Shown here: positions 11,554-21,790 of the stretch, piece after piece
Position numbering within the stretch: the stretch's first letter is position 1
How the letters are laid out: every line of letters begins with the position of its first letter
Origin: Terfezia claveryi
Lineage: Eukaryota; Ascomycota; Pezizomycetes; Pezizales; Pezizaceae
Assembly: GCA_015179025.1 (NCBI GenBank)
Contig: WHUX01000014.1
Span: 372,001 to 436,000 of the forward strand
Direction: 5' to 3'
Length of the DNA: 64,000 nucleotides
Notes under the pieces: generated by a model
The model's database searches: none
Seen by the model: the letters and a program-made list of their open reading frames with translations, nothing else
Told to the model about the DNA's origin: nothing
Position numbers and translations under genes: made by a program

Positions 11554-14031
11554 GGCCCGGAAGGCCTTAAGATACATCTCCAAGGCTGATCTGAATGTGG
11601 TTCTGCTGGATGGTCACGGGAGATTCTGCTGCCGCCGTTTGATACATGATTATATATATATATATATATTACCTAAAGTCTGATTCCCTTCGTCCATTTT
11701 TCTAATATTTGGAGCTACGGCGTCTAATTTTGAATTTTTTTCTGGTTTGTGGTTTCTGGAGGACTGGGACACTTGTGGATAGCTGGGACAGGTATGAATA
11801 GGTATGAGAGTATGTCAGCCTCGATTCCGGGAGCTTTTGAGGGGGGGTTTGCAACACGTTTATAAACATGGTTGAGTAATCAGCTCAAAGGTTACCCTGA
11901 TTTTATGTTTCACGAAAGATAGTAATACGGATCTCAGGTTTTCCAAAACTTAGTCCTGGGATACTGTTTGACTAATCTGAAAAGTTTGGAGAACTTTCTA
12001 GTTTGTTCCAAAAATTGAAGTTTTCCATGTACATGTAGGTGCAGAAGATGCAGGTAGGGGTTGAGGGTAACATAACTCCTCACCAAAGGTGCTTCATTGG
12101 GAGAACAAATCGAGATACAGAGCTATTCCGGTCGCCGCGTGCTACCGTATTCTGATCGCGCACGGGCATCAGTGAAACTGGAGTCTCTCACTCACGAGTC
12201 ACGAGCCACGAGTCACAGATCAAACCCAATTGGCAGGCTTGCGTAGATTTTTGATCCACTTACAACGTGCCGCGATGCCTCTCCTTCCTTAGCCTTGAAC
12301 TCGGAGCAGTTTCGTGGCGGTCTTTCGCCGTTTAGTAACTTGCCAGCTAGCCACTAGGTACGGGCTGCCAAATTGCTCAGAGGCAGGATCGTTCAAACAA
12401 GTAGAACTTCTCGGGGTTATGTTTGTATGCGGTCGGGCCTCGGGAGGCAAACCCCTCAAACCCCCCAAACCCCCCGCTACAGGGTTCAGGGTTGGGAGGT
12501 TATCGCATGAAAGAGATGATCCACTCTAACGTAATCGAACCTCAAACCTGTGGTCATGAGGATCATGAGAGTGATCATCGGGTGGGTAAGTCTATCAATT
12601 AAGTAACATGGATTGAAAAGAGGGACAATAAACAAAACGAGTTCGCCTGCAGCCTCCTTGGGGCAGGGCCCAAACAACTTTCCCTGGCGGTAAAGCAGCG
12701 GATCCAGCCCCGGAGAAAGCACACATCATTTCACTCTTATTGGGATTGCCCTTTCAGTGGCCCCCACTCTCCTCTTCCCGAGCTTTTAGGCACCATTCTT
12801 CGAGTCTTACCGGTGCTCTCGGGAGGCGTAGATGACAGAGAGGAGGGACAGGTTTCCAGGCACTGTGCCGGGTAGGCCCACAAGAAGGTAACCTCACGTG
12901 TGGGAGAGCTCAGATAGCTACGGCCTCCCATTGGGCATTCTATAGGAACCACATTCCACATACAGATCTGCTTCAGCCGTCCTCAGATCATCTCCTCACG
13001 TTGAGGTTGTTCGTCTACCTACCGTACCGATAGAGTAAAATGCACTCATTCCACTATTATTCACCTCATTCCCTAACTTCCTTCAATAGTCCTCAGCTAT
13101 CCACCGATCTCGGTGTGCACAGCAGCCTCTATGACTCTACTTGCAACTTCTTCAGCTTTCTATTCGCCCATACTCAACCCACATGCATACCTCCAGCTGC
13201 ACATATCCTGCGATATCACATGCACCTGTCATTCTCACGTTTATTGGGAACCTGTGCACGAGCGGGCACCAGTCGCTTTATGGCCGTGCGGGCTGATAAA
13301 TTTAGATTTGCCTTAGAAAACCGTTTCAATGTCTGATTGCTCGATTGGATTGCTGATTGGCCCAGTTTTGCACATTCAAAGGCAGCGATTTATTGAATTG
13401 GCCCAGTTCTGCACATTCAAAGACAGTGATTTATTGACCCAATCGGCATGCTCGGTATCCCTCCCGTTGCTTGTTTCTGGAGTGATCATGCAGGGTAGAA
13501 CAAGTGCACTTCAGGTGGAAACCCAAAGTCAGATGGAAGAGGAGACGCGATGAGTAGGAAAAGTGTTGATGGGCGCGTCGTCGTTATTATTTATTTGCCG
13601 AGGAGAATGTTGGGTACTGCAGGCCATCGCCGGTTTACTATTTCTAGGCAGAGAAGCGGTCAATCTTCGTTGATTTCACTTAAAATCACCCGATTATTTA
13701 GAGGTCCTACAGCCGGCACTATTTCATTTATCTAAGTTATCTAACGAGAGCCGAGAGTTGTTTTCGAGTCGATCCAAAGCTTGGATGGTGTGATCTCACG
13801 TATCACCGCCCGGCTCATTTCACAAGTTTTGCCCGAAAAGTCATCCCTTCTTACTTGCCGAAGATATAGGCCCTGGTTAGGCTCAACTGAAACATCAGTA
13901 TTATTTATCGGCTGCATCAACCTCAAAACCCTGGCATCACCTAGGACGTCAATGACTAGAGGTCCTCACGAGCTATCCTACAGTAAATTTTCTAAGTCTC
14001 AGGAGTCCCCTCCAGTCCTGAAGTCTTCACA
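11554..14031. other. Intergenic; no gene recognised
   Basis: Begins with the reductase 3' UTR and a short (TA)n run at 11650-11669. The remainder has only short frames without family resemblance. A direct repeat of about 30 bp (GCCCAGTT[T/C]TGCACATTCAAAG type) occurs around 13360 and 13400. A weak tRNA-like stretch near 12530-12600 does not fold properly. Confidence 0.5.
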
Positions 14032-14589
14032 ATGTCGACAACCTATACCACAACCTCAACCACCCACCTTACCTACGAACTACACACCTTCATATTTCCC
14101 CCCTCCAAACCTACTCGTGCCTCCATCCCCCAATACTTCTTCCCAATATCTACTTCCCTAGCGGACGAATTCCTTCAACCCCATCCCTCATCCTTAAAGT
14201 CCACTTCAACCCCAACACCAGGGCCGGAATGCTGGCCCTACCACCTCCTCCCCCACCCCGAGTGGGTCATAGCAACAATCCTCCGCTTCACAGATAAAAT
14301 GCGGGATTTATCATGGAATGTTGCTGGGATGAAGTTTGTGGATGAGGAGGAGGAGGAGAGGGAAAGGGAAAGAGTTAGATGGGAGATGGAGGAGCGGAGG
14401 ATTCGGGAGCAGAAGAGAGGAGGAGGAGTACACTTTTATGGAGGGGTGTACTATGGGGGTTGGTATGGTGAGGGGAAAGAGGGCTCGGGGAAGGCAAGGG
14501 GCGGTGGAGGGTACATGGGAGGTATTGGGGCTCGCACGAGGACGAAGGGGGAATTGAAATGTCAGATTTTGATGGTAAGGGAGGTATAA
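14032..14589 (+). CDS. Hypothetical protein, 185 residues
   Basis: A single-exon open frame with a good fungal start context (CACAATGTC). The N-terminal half contains a Pro/Thr-rich lead and a hydrophobic, Trp-containing core (PECWPYHLLPHPEWVIATIL). The middle is a charged helix of Glu/Arg (residues about 104-130), and the C-terminal third is Gly/Tyr-rich (YGGVYYGGWYGEG). I do not recognise the family. The ordered change of composition and the length, in an otherwise stop-rich region, support a real gene. An overlapping frame at 13781-14161 looks like a shadow. Confidence 0.5.
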   Translation: MSTTYTTTSTTHLTYELHTFIFPPSKPTRASIPQYFFPISTSLADEFLQPHPSSLKSTSTPTPGPECWPYHLLPHPEWVIATILRFTDKMRDLSWNVAGMKFVDEEEEERERERVRWEMEERRIREQKRGGGVHFYGGVYYGGWYGEGKEGSGKARGGGGYMGGIGARTRTKGELKCQILMVREV

Positions 14590-15920
14590 TCAGATTTTGT
14601 GATTGGAACTAGTAGTTCAGGGCTACTGTATGTTGATATAGGGGTAACAAGCGATCTTCACTCAGTGGGATTTTTGGGGGCGGGGGGGGGGGGTTTCAGT
14701 CTGGAAAGAGGACCTCATGACGGATAATCACGGTCGGAAAAGGGCAGTAAGGAAGTTAGGACATGGAAGGTTGGAGATGAAGAATTCTGGCGATATTTCT
14801 TTGGTTTTAGGCATAGTTTGTTTTTTTACAGGAAAGATCTCTACTCTCATTGTCATTTGTCATGCAGGAGGAAATTTTTGTGTTTTTTTTCTTTTAGTGA
14901 ACATGCTTTTTATTAAATCTTCGATGTACTTCTCAACTTATGCTGGTAACTTACTTAATTAATGTTTGTAACACCCACGATTTATAATCAACTTGGTCTA
15001 GGTGCATATAACTACCCACAGTTGCTCCCGTGCGTGAAGAGATATACGTGCTACTTGAAATTAATTACATGGCTCGACTTCAAACACCAGGAAGAATCTC
15101 CCTTGGTCCTTGATAAAAAGCCTCAGTGACAGTTAGGGTCAGGGCTAGTGGCAGCGACAGATCTCAAGAGCATATATTTTCTTCGCTCCCGTCCATCCCA
15201 TATCATTTGTAAATAGCTCAAAGCACTCCTTCCGATGATACAATGGACCGTACGTAGCTTATCCATATAGAGTGCACGTGTGAGATGAGCTCAGGGAGTT
15301 TGGCTGGGTTTTCTTTTTTTTTTTTTTACTTTAGGGAACAGGGTATTTAAAATTCCACTTTTTATAACGCCTGCAGGCGCAGGAAAATAGGGAAATGGAG
15401 TTGAACAGGGGAGGGGGGTATGGTGATATATAGATGTGATTCCGTATGAATGTTTTGGAGAATTACTTTGTTGAGTATTCAGGTCTGCTGCTGGGGTGAT
15501 ATAGTGATCGTTAAAGTAAGAAAAGTGTATATTGTAATCGCAAGTTAACAATGGAGTAATTCCAATTCTACATAGCTATGGAAGGGTAAAACAAGACTGT
15601 ATGAATCAAAATGCCGCCCCCCAGTTGTGAGAGATTGAGACAGTATATATATGATATGCATGACTGGATTTTATTAGGATCAGGTATAACGTATGATGTG
15701 GAGGCAAGTTCGAATTTTATTTGCTATAGCTAGATTTACCAAGCAGTTGTGGTTTCGATGTTCGTAGGTACAGTGGGTGGGTACATAAAGTGTATAAAGA
15801 TAAAGTTAGATAATGTACCGCAACGACATTGCAAATGCATACATTGGTATCGATATTCCCGGGAGAGTTATTAATATTTGATTTTCCCGAATCATTTAAA
15901 TGATCTATGTACAAAATATA
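14590..15920. other. AT-rich intergenic; no gene recognised
   Basis: No supported gene. A G-run lies near 14681-14695 and a T-rich tract at 15311-15329. Confidence 0.6.
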
Positions 15921-16463
15921 TGTTGAAATGACCATTTCTTTACGCATACAGTCAAGTCTCTCCGCTATGTATTGCTGATACCTATTGCGAGCACTTGTTA
16001 CCCTGCTAACGGATCTCTGCGTTATTTCTTCTTCTTCACGTGTGTTCATACTTGCTGTTCACATGTATTCACTATCTTCGCTTACTACCCTACGCACCAA
16101 TTACTCATTGCTTCCAGTTAATGCTCTTCACTGCTTGCGTACTTAACTCACTCATGCATCTGGCATAACGGCTCGCGCGTACTCATGGTGTTACTGCTCT
16201 TAGGATAGCTAGCTTAGACTGCTTCGTTGAACGGTTTTACCCTGATCTCGTCTCTATATATACGAGCTCTCAGGACATTCATGTATCTACAGTATATGCT
16301 TCTCTTGATAGACTAAATAAGACTGTCTACTCTTGACCGAACATCCCACACTCGCACGCTCTTCTCGCTCTTGCACTCGCATCACCCTGCTTTACTGCAC
16401 TAAGAGTCCACCGCTGCATCCTCCAATACCCAGCGATACCATTCGCTCACTAACCTTTCAATA
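15921..16463 (+). mobile_element. Solo LTR of a Copia-type retrotransposon
   Basis: Starts TGTTGAAATGACC and is collinear with the 3' LTR at 51302-51747 through many shared blocks (CTGATACCTATTGCG, ATCTTCGCTTA, CTTAGACTG, TACCCTGATCTCGT, TCCACCGCTGC, CAATA end). Flanking 5-bp ATATA repeats (15916-15920 and 16464-16468) fit a Copia target-site duplication. No internal coding region follows, so this is a solo LTR left by recombination. Exact end coordinates are my best fit. Confidence 0.8.
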
Positions 16464-16468
16464 ATATA

Positions 16469-17597
16469 TACATACTGGCGTCTCTTGTGGGAAATGCAGA
16501 TAGTGAAATCATGCAATTGGGGGGGTGGTGGGGGGGGGCCGGGACACAGCATATTTTTTTTTGGGATTATTTTGGCAGACTGATTGGCTTGAGAAGATTT
16601 GATTGGCAAGGCTGAGTCCAAAACCCCCGAATATTTCCTTGCGGGACTTTTAAAACGATTTGTTAATGTTTAGCTTGTCGAACGTATCGTCGGGCTGCCC
16701 AGTGTGATGGCCATAAAGTATATTACTGTATACTGTACATAAGTACCATTCAGAATCTATGATGCGTAAAAGAGGGCGAGAGACATTCTGCATATGGCTA
16801 AATAGCCTGCACATACCATACCGCATGTACGTACATACATATGTACATACAGTCTAATAAGTACAGTACTACTCTTGAGCAAACAAGTTGACCATACCAT
16901 GAGTTGCTCCTGCCTATAAATTATAGTACAAGAACTATATGGGAGAGAACACCGCGGATAATATTTAGGACCTACAGGGTATATTCATTGTCGCATACAC
17001 AAGGCATATACCTGCTCGGGTGTATACCATTATTATCCTGTACTTACACCTCCCAATGTAGTCCCTATGGGCTTGTAACTCCGGAGGAGTTGTCTACCTA
17101 TCTAATTTTGCATCCAAAGATTTCTATATCGACGTAATTGAGGGCATAAAATGTTCGGAGTCTTCTAGATGCCTCTACCAGCGCTATATATTTCACGTCA
17201 ATGATCATGCACATAACGGTGATATGGCAACAGTTGCCAAGTGCATCCCCTGCAGCTACATATGTACTTACTTCACAAACAAATATTTATGTATGTCTAG
17301 ACTATAGCAAAATGTAGTTATTATTCCATGCAGTTTGTAGAGCTGGGAAATCCCCATTGACCTGTGCGCCGATCCAGCCTTGGCTTCAATTAAGAATCTA
17401 AAGAATCTTGTGGATTAAATGGCTGTGGATAAGTTATATGCAGAAGAACCTTTGACCTATTCCGAAGGAGGATCATTGTTCATTTTTCCTTCACGAGGTA
17501 AACGATCAACCTTTGCGCAAAGAACCAAACTGAAACCAAAGAAGGAGCGTAAAGAGGAAACCCCGGATGCGGACAGAAAATGATTAGACTGCGACGA
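16469..17597. other. AT-rich intergenic; no gene recognised
   Basis: Short frames only. G-rich runs near 16517-16540; repeated GTACATAC-type microsatellite near 16827-16850. Confidence 0.6.
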
Positions 17598-18849
17598 CTA
17601 GATGACCGGCATTACCCCACAAACCCCACCTTTCTTTACACCAACCCAGAGGATACCATATCCGTCAGGCACGGTACCAGTGTACAGATTCTCCCTCAGA
17701 AACATACCCGAGCATCGTGTATTCCCAAAGGATGGCCCAGGGCAGACAACACACCACACCCGTGTCCACGGGACCATAGCTACCCCTTGATGGTCTTTAA
17801 TGGTGATCTCCATGCGCACAACAGTTCGAATCACATTTCCATTAGCAGTGGATAAAGTCACAGCGCCGCCCCAATGACCATAAGTCAAGTTAACATCAAG
17901 CTGCAACAAATCATTATCATACAGTGTCATAAAACTTGACCCGGTATTATCGAGTACAAGTAAATCGACTGCATACTGACCTCCTACTTTCCTAAGTGAG
18001 ACGTAATACTAAAGGGGAGATACCAGGTAAGTTTGAAAATCGGGAGTCAGGGCGATCTGGGCAGCTACAAACTTCATGATGTTGATGCTGATTTGTCGGT
18101 GGGAAGGCAGCGCGTGCAGCAATCTGGTGGAAAGCGAAGGGCTGCATCATCCAATATTTCAGTAAAGCTACATCCGGCAGGCGAAATAAGACTGGAAGTT
18201 GACCAATACCCACCATTTCCATCCATAAGCGACCAACCCCACTCTCCTCCTCCCGCCATTGTTCCCACATAGCGTCAAGATCAAAATCCTTATCATGCAT
18301 ACCTAACCATCCCGTTTTCTGTTTCCCATTAAAGAAATAACAAACCACGCTCCGGTCGTCAGTGTCGATCGTTAGAGTACCACTAGTATAGCCTTCGATC
18401 AGAGCCTGGATGTTTTTGAAATTGCCGGGTTCCCGACCCGCTTCCGAGTCCAGCATTCGTCGGAGAACAAGGATCCTATTCGATACTTGTTCTGGTAGCG
18501 AGGCAAGGTCGGGAGGTACACTGTAGAGTGTCAGTCATGCTAATGTACAGAGCCAAAGGGTGGTAGATTGAAGTTACAGACACAGGTTCTGGGATACTTA
18601 GGATGTAATGCAAGGCTCTCGTTGCATTCGCAACATTATGGTTCCCTGCAATATGGGCTCTCAAGGCAGCGATATACCCCTCTCGGTCTCTTACCGGTAC
18701 CATTCACATGTCAGTGGTCACGTGTATATATTAGGGGGTGGCGATCGAGTTTCTTACGTTGGAAACCCTGGGAACTCTGCATCAGGCAGGTCAGTAGTCT
18801 GGCTTGCACTAGCCCCTCCTTGCAGGTCAGAAGGTATGTTGGCCGACAT
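17598..18849 (-). CDS. Hypothetical multi-exon protein with aspartyl-protease-like motif
   Basis: Read from 18849 down. Exon 1 is 18849-18758, exon 2 18689-18582 and exon 3 starts at 18520; introns 18690-18757 (GTAAGA, CTGAC branch) and 18521-18581 (CTGAC branch) keep phase. The joined protein reads PDAEFPGFPT-DREGYIAALRAHIAGNHNV..PEPV-VPPDLASLPEQ. The first 340 codons or so are of unknown family. The last exon (ending at TAG 17598) contains GGQYAVDLLVLDNTGSSFM, which resembles the active-site strand of pepsin-like or retroviral-type aspartyl proteases (D-T-G-S), but with Asn at the catalytic position. The splice between about 18200 and 17975 is not resolved: a 48-nt intron 17976-18023 or a longer one from a GTTTGT donor near 18072. 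It could be an inactive protease-like protein. Exon 1 contains a tiny mobile element (see 18786-18830). Confidence 0.6.
18786..18830 (+). mobile_element. Ultra-short TAGTCTGG insertion inside a coding exon
   Basis: A 27-bp insert (18795-18821, starting TAGTCTGGCTTGCAC) flanked by a perfect 9-bp duplication GCAGGTCAG (18786-18794 and 18822-18830). Insert plus one duplication is 36 bp, so exon 1 of the minus-strand gene gained exactly 12 in-frame codons; the host SDL/TDL codons are duplicated on each side. Confidence 0.85.
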
Positions 18850-19317
18850 TCGTGCGTTGTTGCTGGGGGTGGTTCTAGGACAATGTACTTACGGACAATG
18901 GAGAGCGAGCTGTGACCTTACGTACGGAACTCTAGTAACCCACTACTTAGTAAGCAGCTGGCGATGAGACAAAAGTACTTAGTACTGTATGTACTTATTG
19001 AGCAGCCGCCAACAGGCAAAGTATACCCAGATACCCCGATACCCAGATAATTTATATAACTAGCACGCCACCATACCAGCGGCATACCCACACCCATACC
19101 AGCATATACTCAAATCACCCGGCACATCGCACGCACAGAGCATACGCAACATACCCGGCACACCCTTCCCAGCATACTCTACATACACCTTTTCCTCTAC
19201 GCAATGTGATATCTCTTCACACTCAGTTTTGGACCATTGCCTGAATCTTGAGCCTGTATAAGCCACCCCCTATATTGATCATAGCGAGTATCATTAAATC
19301 GCAAGCGATGTGGAGTA

Positions 19318-19870
19318 TCACGTAGGTACTGATAAAGACTTCTTGTGTTCGACTGGTGAAAGGTTCCATAGGTTGGAGGTCTGGTACCCTAGCTGGCGCT
19401 CCAGCCTACGCGCATTGCCTGATGCTTGAATTGCAGATATAAGGCTCTCGTACTCTTCAATACTGACATGCATCAGTTCAAACCCCGTCGATGTTGCGGC
19501 CGATACCTACGTTAGGACGGAGGTTGTCGTCTGGCTGATGCTGGAGGTTAACGCGGCTCTGAAATTCATCAATTCTAGCAAGGAGCTGGAAAATTTGGCT
19601 CCTTGTCAACTCTGTGCGAGGTATCTGCGGAGCAGAAAGGTTTTCCTCCCCAGGGTCTTTTGAGTCGGTTGGGGCTTTCTCCTTACATTCTACGGCTTTT
19701 TCCTCTAGGACCTCATCCGATAGCACGTGATGGGTCTCTCTTTCACGAATGAAGCGAGGCATGCGACGTAAGACCGGCTGCCCACTTGTGCTCGGTGGAA
19801 TCACGTATGCCCATCGGATGTTGTCGGGGTTGATTTCCGCTGTCCTCAGTCTTTCTCTTCGGGTAGGCAT
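19318..19870 (-). pseudogene. Broken copy of the 25647-26162 gene
   Basis: Opens with the same MPTRRERLRTAEINPD start as the gene at 25647 and is close to identical for about 125 codons, including ALSDEV-type, EEKAVECKEK and TELTRSQI blocks. A 2-bp deletion (GTAGGGGT to GTAGGT) then shifts the frame, and translation stops at 19478. If the frame is restored, the copy continues past the point where the duplicate diverges (IEEYESLISAIQASGNARRL..) to a stop at 19318, so it preserves a different, possibly ancestral, 3' end. Function unknown. Confidence 0.7.
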
Positions 19871-20028
19871 ATCTAAAATAGTATTAACTGGGATCTGAAT
19901 TTTCGAATCTTTACTTGGGAACGTCGAACTGGTAGGAGACTTGGGGAGGTGACATTATGTGTTTATCTTAGTCAGGCCATGCAACCGGCCTTAGTCACCG
20001 CCGCCGCATATTTGGGTCAAGGATTGAG

Positions 20029-20101
20029 GTAAAGGAGTAGACAACACCTAGTCTGGCTTGCACGACAACACCCTCCTTTGCCAACCAGACTAGTAAAGGA
20101 G
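20029..20101. mobile_element. Ultra-short TAGTCTGG element with 9-bp duplication
   Basis: A 55-bp insert at 20038-20092 contains an imperfect palindrome (TAGTCTGGCTTGCAC .. TTTGCCAACCAGACTA) and is flanked by the perfect 9-bp repeat GTAAAGGAG (20029-20037 and 20093-20101). Confidence 0.85.
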
Positions 20102-20241
20102 CGCACTTATTATCCACAATAAGCTAGACCTTGGCCTCAAAAATTGCAGACCTTCTATGTTTTGCTACGGCCATATCTAGCAACGCTAATGAGAAAGCCT
20201 TTCATAAAGGGAAGTATCTATGAATCATGAAAAGAAACCTT

Positions 20242-20305
20242 GTGCAGTTCTAGTCAGGTTGCATGACCCCTACGGAGGGGTCATGCAACCAGACTAGTGC
20301 AGTTC
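20242..20305. mobile_element. 46-bp palindromic TAGTC element, filled site with known empty site
   Basis: The insert 20251-20296 is nearly a perfect hairpin: TAGTCAGGTTGCATGACCCC on one side and GGGGTCATGCAACCAGACTA on the other. It is flanked by 9-bp GTGCAGTTC (20242-20250 and 20297-20305). The right arm of the inverted duplication carries the same target only once (25337-25345, reverse complement) with no insert, so it is a true empty site. Confidence 0.93.
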
Positions 20306-20331
20306 GTTAATAGACTGAGGCGACATGGAGT

Positions 20332-20370
20332 TAGCCTCGTACAAACCAGTCTGTTGTCTCCAGGGAGAGT
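20332..20370 (-). mobile_element. Truncated copy of the 86-bp TAGCCTCGTAC MITE
   Basis: Begins with the terminal repeat TAGCCTCGTAC and continues ACCAGTCTGTTGTCTC, then loses similarity after about 39 bp. It is the truncated counterpart of the element at 25228-25310 in the other arm. Confidence 0.7.
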
Positions 20371-20413
20371 ATACATAAAGGGCGAATACTACTGGCACTG
20401 AACTATATATCAT

Positions 20414-20729
20414 GTTGGAGAGTGTAACCGCTAGGACAAAACGTGATCACTGGGTGCTAGGTTTGCCCAAACACCGATAGTGCACACAGGGATCAAATCA
20501 ACAATTACTGCTCCTGGTAAACACCTTAGGGCCAATAAACTTTCACAACAAACTGCAGCTGGGGTTCATATTACTGTAGATATCCATAATACCCTTCCTT
20601 TTGTCCCAGCGCTCTCTCAGGGAATCGAACTTGTGCTCCATGCGCACTGGGCTCATAACCTGTTGAAGAGTGTAACCGCTAGGACAAAACGTGATCACTG
20701 GGTGCTAGGTTTGCCCAAACACCGATAGT
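20414..20729 (+). repeat. 68-bp direct repeat pair
   Basis: Copies at 20414-20481 and 20662-20729 differ at one base (GTTGGAGAG / GTTGAAGAG) and both run to CACCGATAGT. The 180 bases between them, plus the second copy, are open in one frame, but no family is recognised. They lie just upstream of Copia gag-like sequence and may belong to a retroelement. Confidence 0.8.
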
Positions 20730-21170
20730 ATATTGTACGCTCACATATCATGGGCCAGCAGGTCCACATTTTCAAGAAAACATTCAAGTATATGGCTGCT
20801 TAATGCAAATTTAAAAACTGGAAAAGACCAAGAATGTGTATAGACAGTTTACACCTCTTCCATCCAGGGTTTGTAGGAGGAATTGGGGGCTTTTGGTCTT
20901 GGTGAGATTTAATATAGGGGACTTCGGGATAGTTTTATGTCTACCGGGTTGCTGTTGTTACTACCACATGTACCGGTACTATATATGGCAGAGCCAACTA
21001 GGTTGGCGGGCTTGGCATGATGTAGATAAATTAATACGTGAACATGATCTCAGAGAAGGATCATGGGAGGGATAATAGAAAAACGTTCTATCAGGTTATG
21101 AAAGCCCTCTGTATTTACAATCACGGATAACTCCTCGTCAATCAACAAAAACTCCTCCAAATGACTCATC

Positions 21171-21790
21171 ATGGAAGACCTAGAAATCCCAAAATCCCAA
21201 AATCCCTTCATCGAGAAACTCTGATCTTTGATCTTCTCGACAATACCAACTACGGGATATAGAGAAAAAAATATGAGGATTCTCCTCATGCGAATGTGTC
21301 TCCTTGACTTGATCGACTATGAACAACCACCAGACGCAAATATCAGCTGGGCAAAGGCTGACAAGTGGGCGTTCTCAGAGATTTACTTCAGATGCAAATC
21401 TGAAATTCAGTCATCTCTGATTGATGATATGACTGCATGAGAAGCCTGGAAGACTCTTGAGAACTTATTTCAATCCTCCTCCTCAGCCAATATCTTCCAG
21501 CTAATGATGACATTCAACTCCCTTAGCCAATGTCCTGGTTATCATTCATCAGTGATGTCATGAATGCAGCAGCTGATCTAAAACATCTGGGGGAGATATT
21601 AGTGATCAGAAAATAAAGTGGCAAATTCTAGTAAACCTTCTCCCAGAGTATGCCACCCTCGTCACTACCGTACTCTTACCAACATGGACAACAACAATAA
21701 TCGACTTGATATAAAAGACATTAGGGAATCATGCCAGTTTAGCTGAACTATCTCCTCGCTAGTGCAATGAGGCCACTATATACACAGATA
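21171..21790 (+). pseudogene. Degraded Copia gag (UBN2-like) relic
   Basis: Starts at MEDLEIPK; then, with stops and frameshifts, LLDNTNYGI-REK-MRILLMRMCLLDLID, WAKADKWAFSEIY, IQSSLIDDMTA, EAWKTLENLFQSSSSANIF and QLMMTFNSLSQCPG follow in order. This is the order of motifs in Copia gag/UBN2 proteins. TGA interrupts before EAWKTL, and later parts (a VNLLPEYATL-like block) are shifted. Non-functional. It may be from the same family as the LTRs at 15921 and 51302. Confidence 0.75.

Larger units (their letters stand above)
19448..20370 (+). repeat. Left arm of a ~0.9 kb inverted duplication
   Basis: Matches 25275-26065 in reverse complement: gene start, upstream region and the block reading ..TTTGCTACGGCCAT..GCAACGCTAATGAGAAAGCC..CGACATGGAG. 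The arm ends inside a truncated 86-bp MITE. It differs from the right arm by several tiny insertions that serve as filled and empty sites. Confidence 0.85.

Noticed and set aside
12530..12610. Possible tRNA on the minus strand (TTCGATT-like T-loop, CTCATGATC-like anticodon arm)
   Set aside because: The T-stem and acceptor stem do not pair; at best a tRNA-derived relic.
19975..20000. CTTAGTC repeats around GGCCATGCAACCGGC in both arms
   Set aside because: Repeat is only 7 bp and overlaps a palindrome; it may be an old member of the TAGTC family but cannot be shown.
20641..20665. Resemblance to the anticodon arm of initiator tRNA-Met (CTGGGCTCATAACCTG)
   Set aside because: Stem pairing is imperfect and no other tRNA arms are present; it could hint at a primer site, but there is no adjacent LTR in the right orientation.
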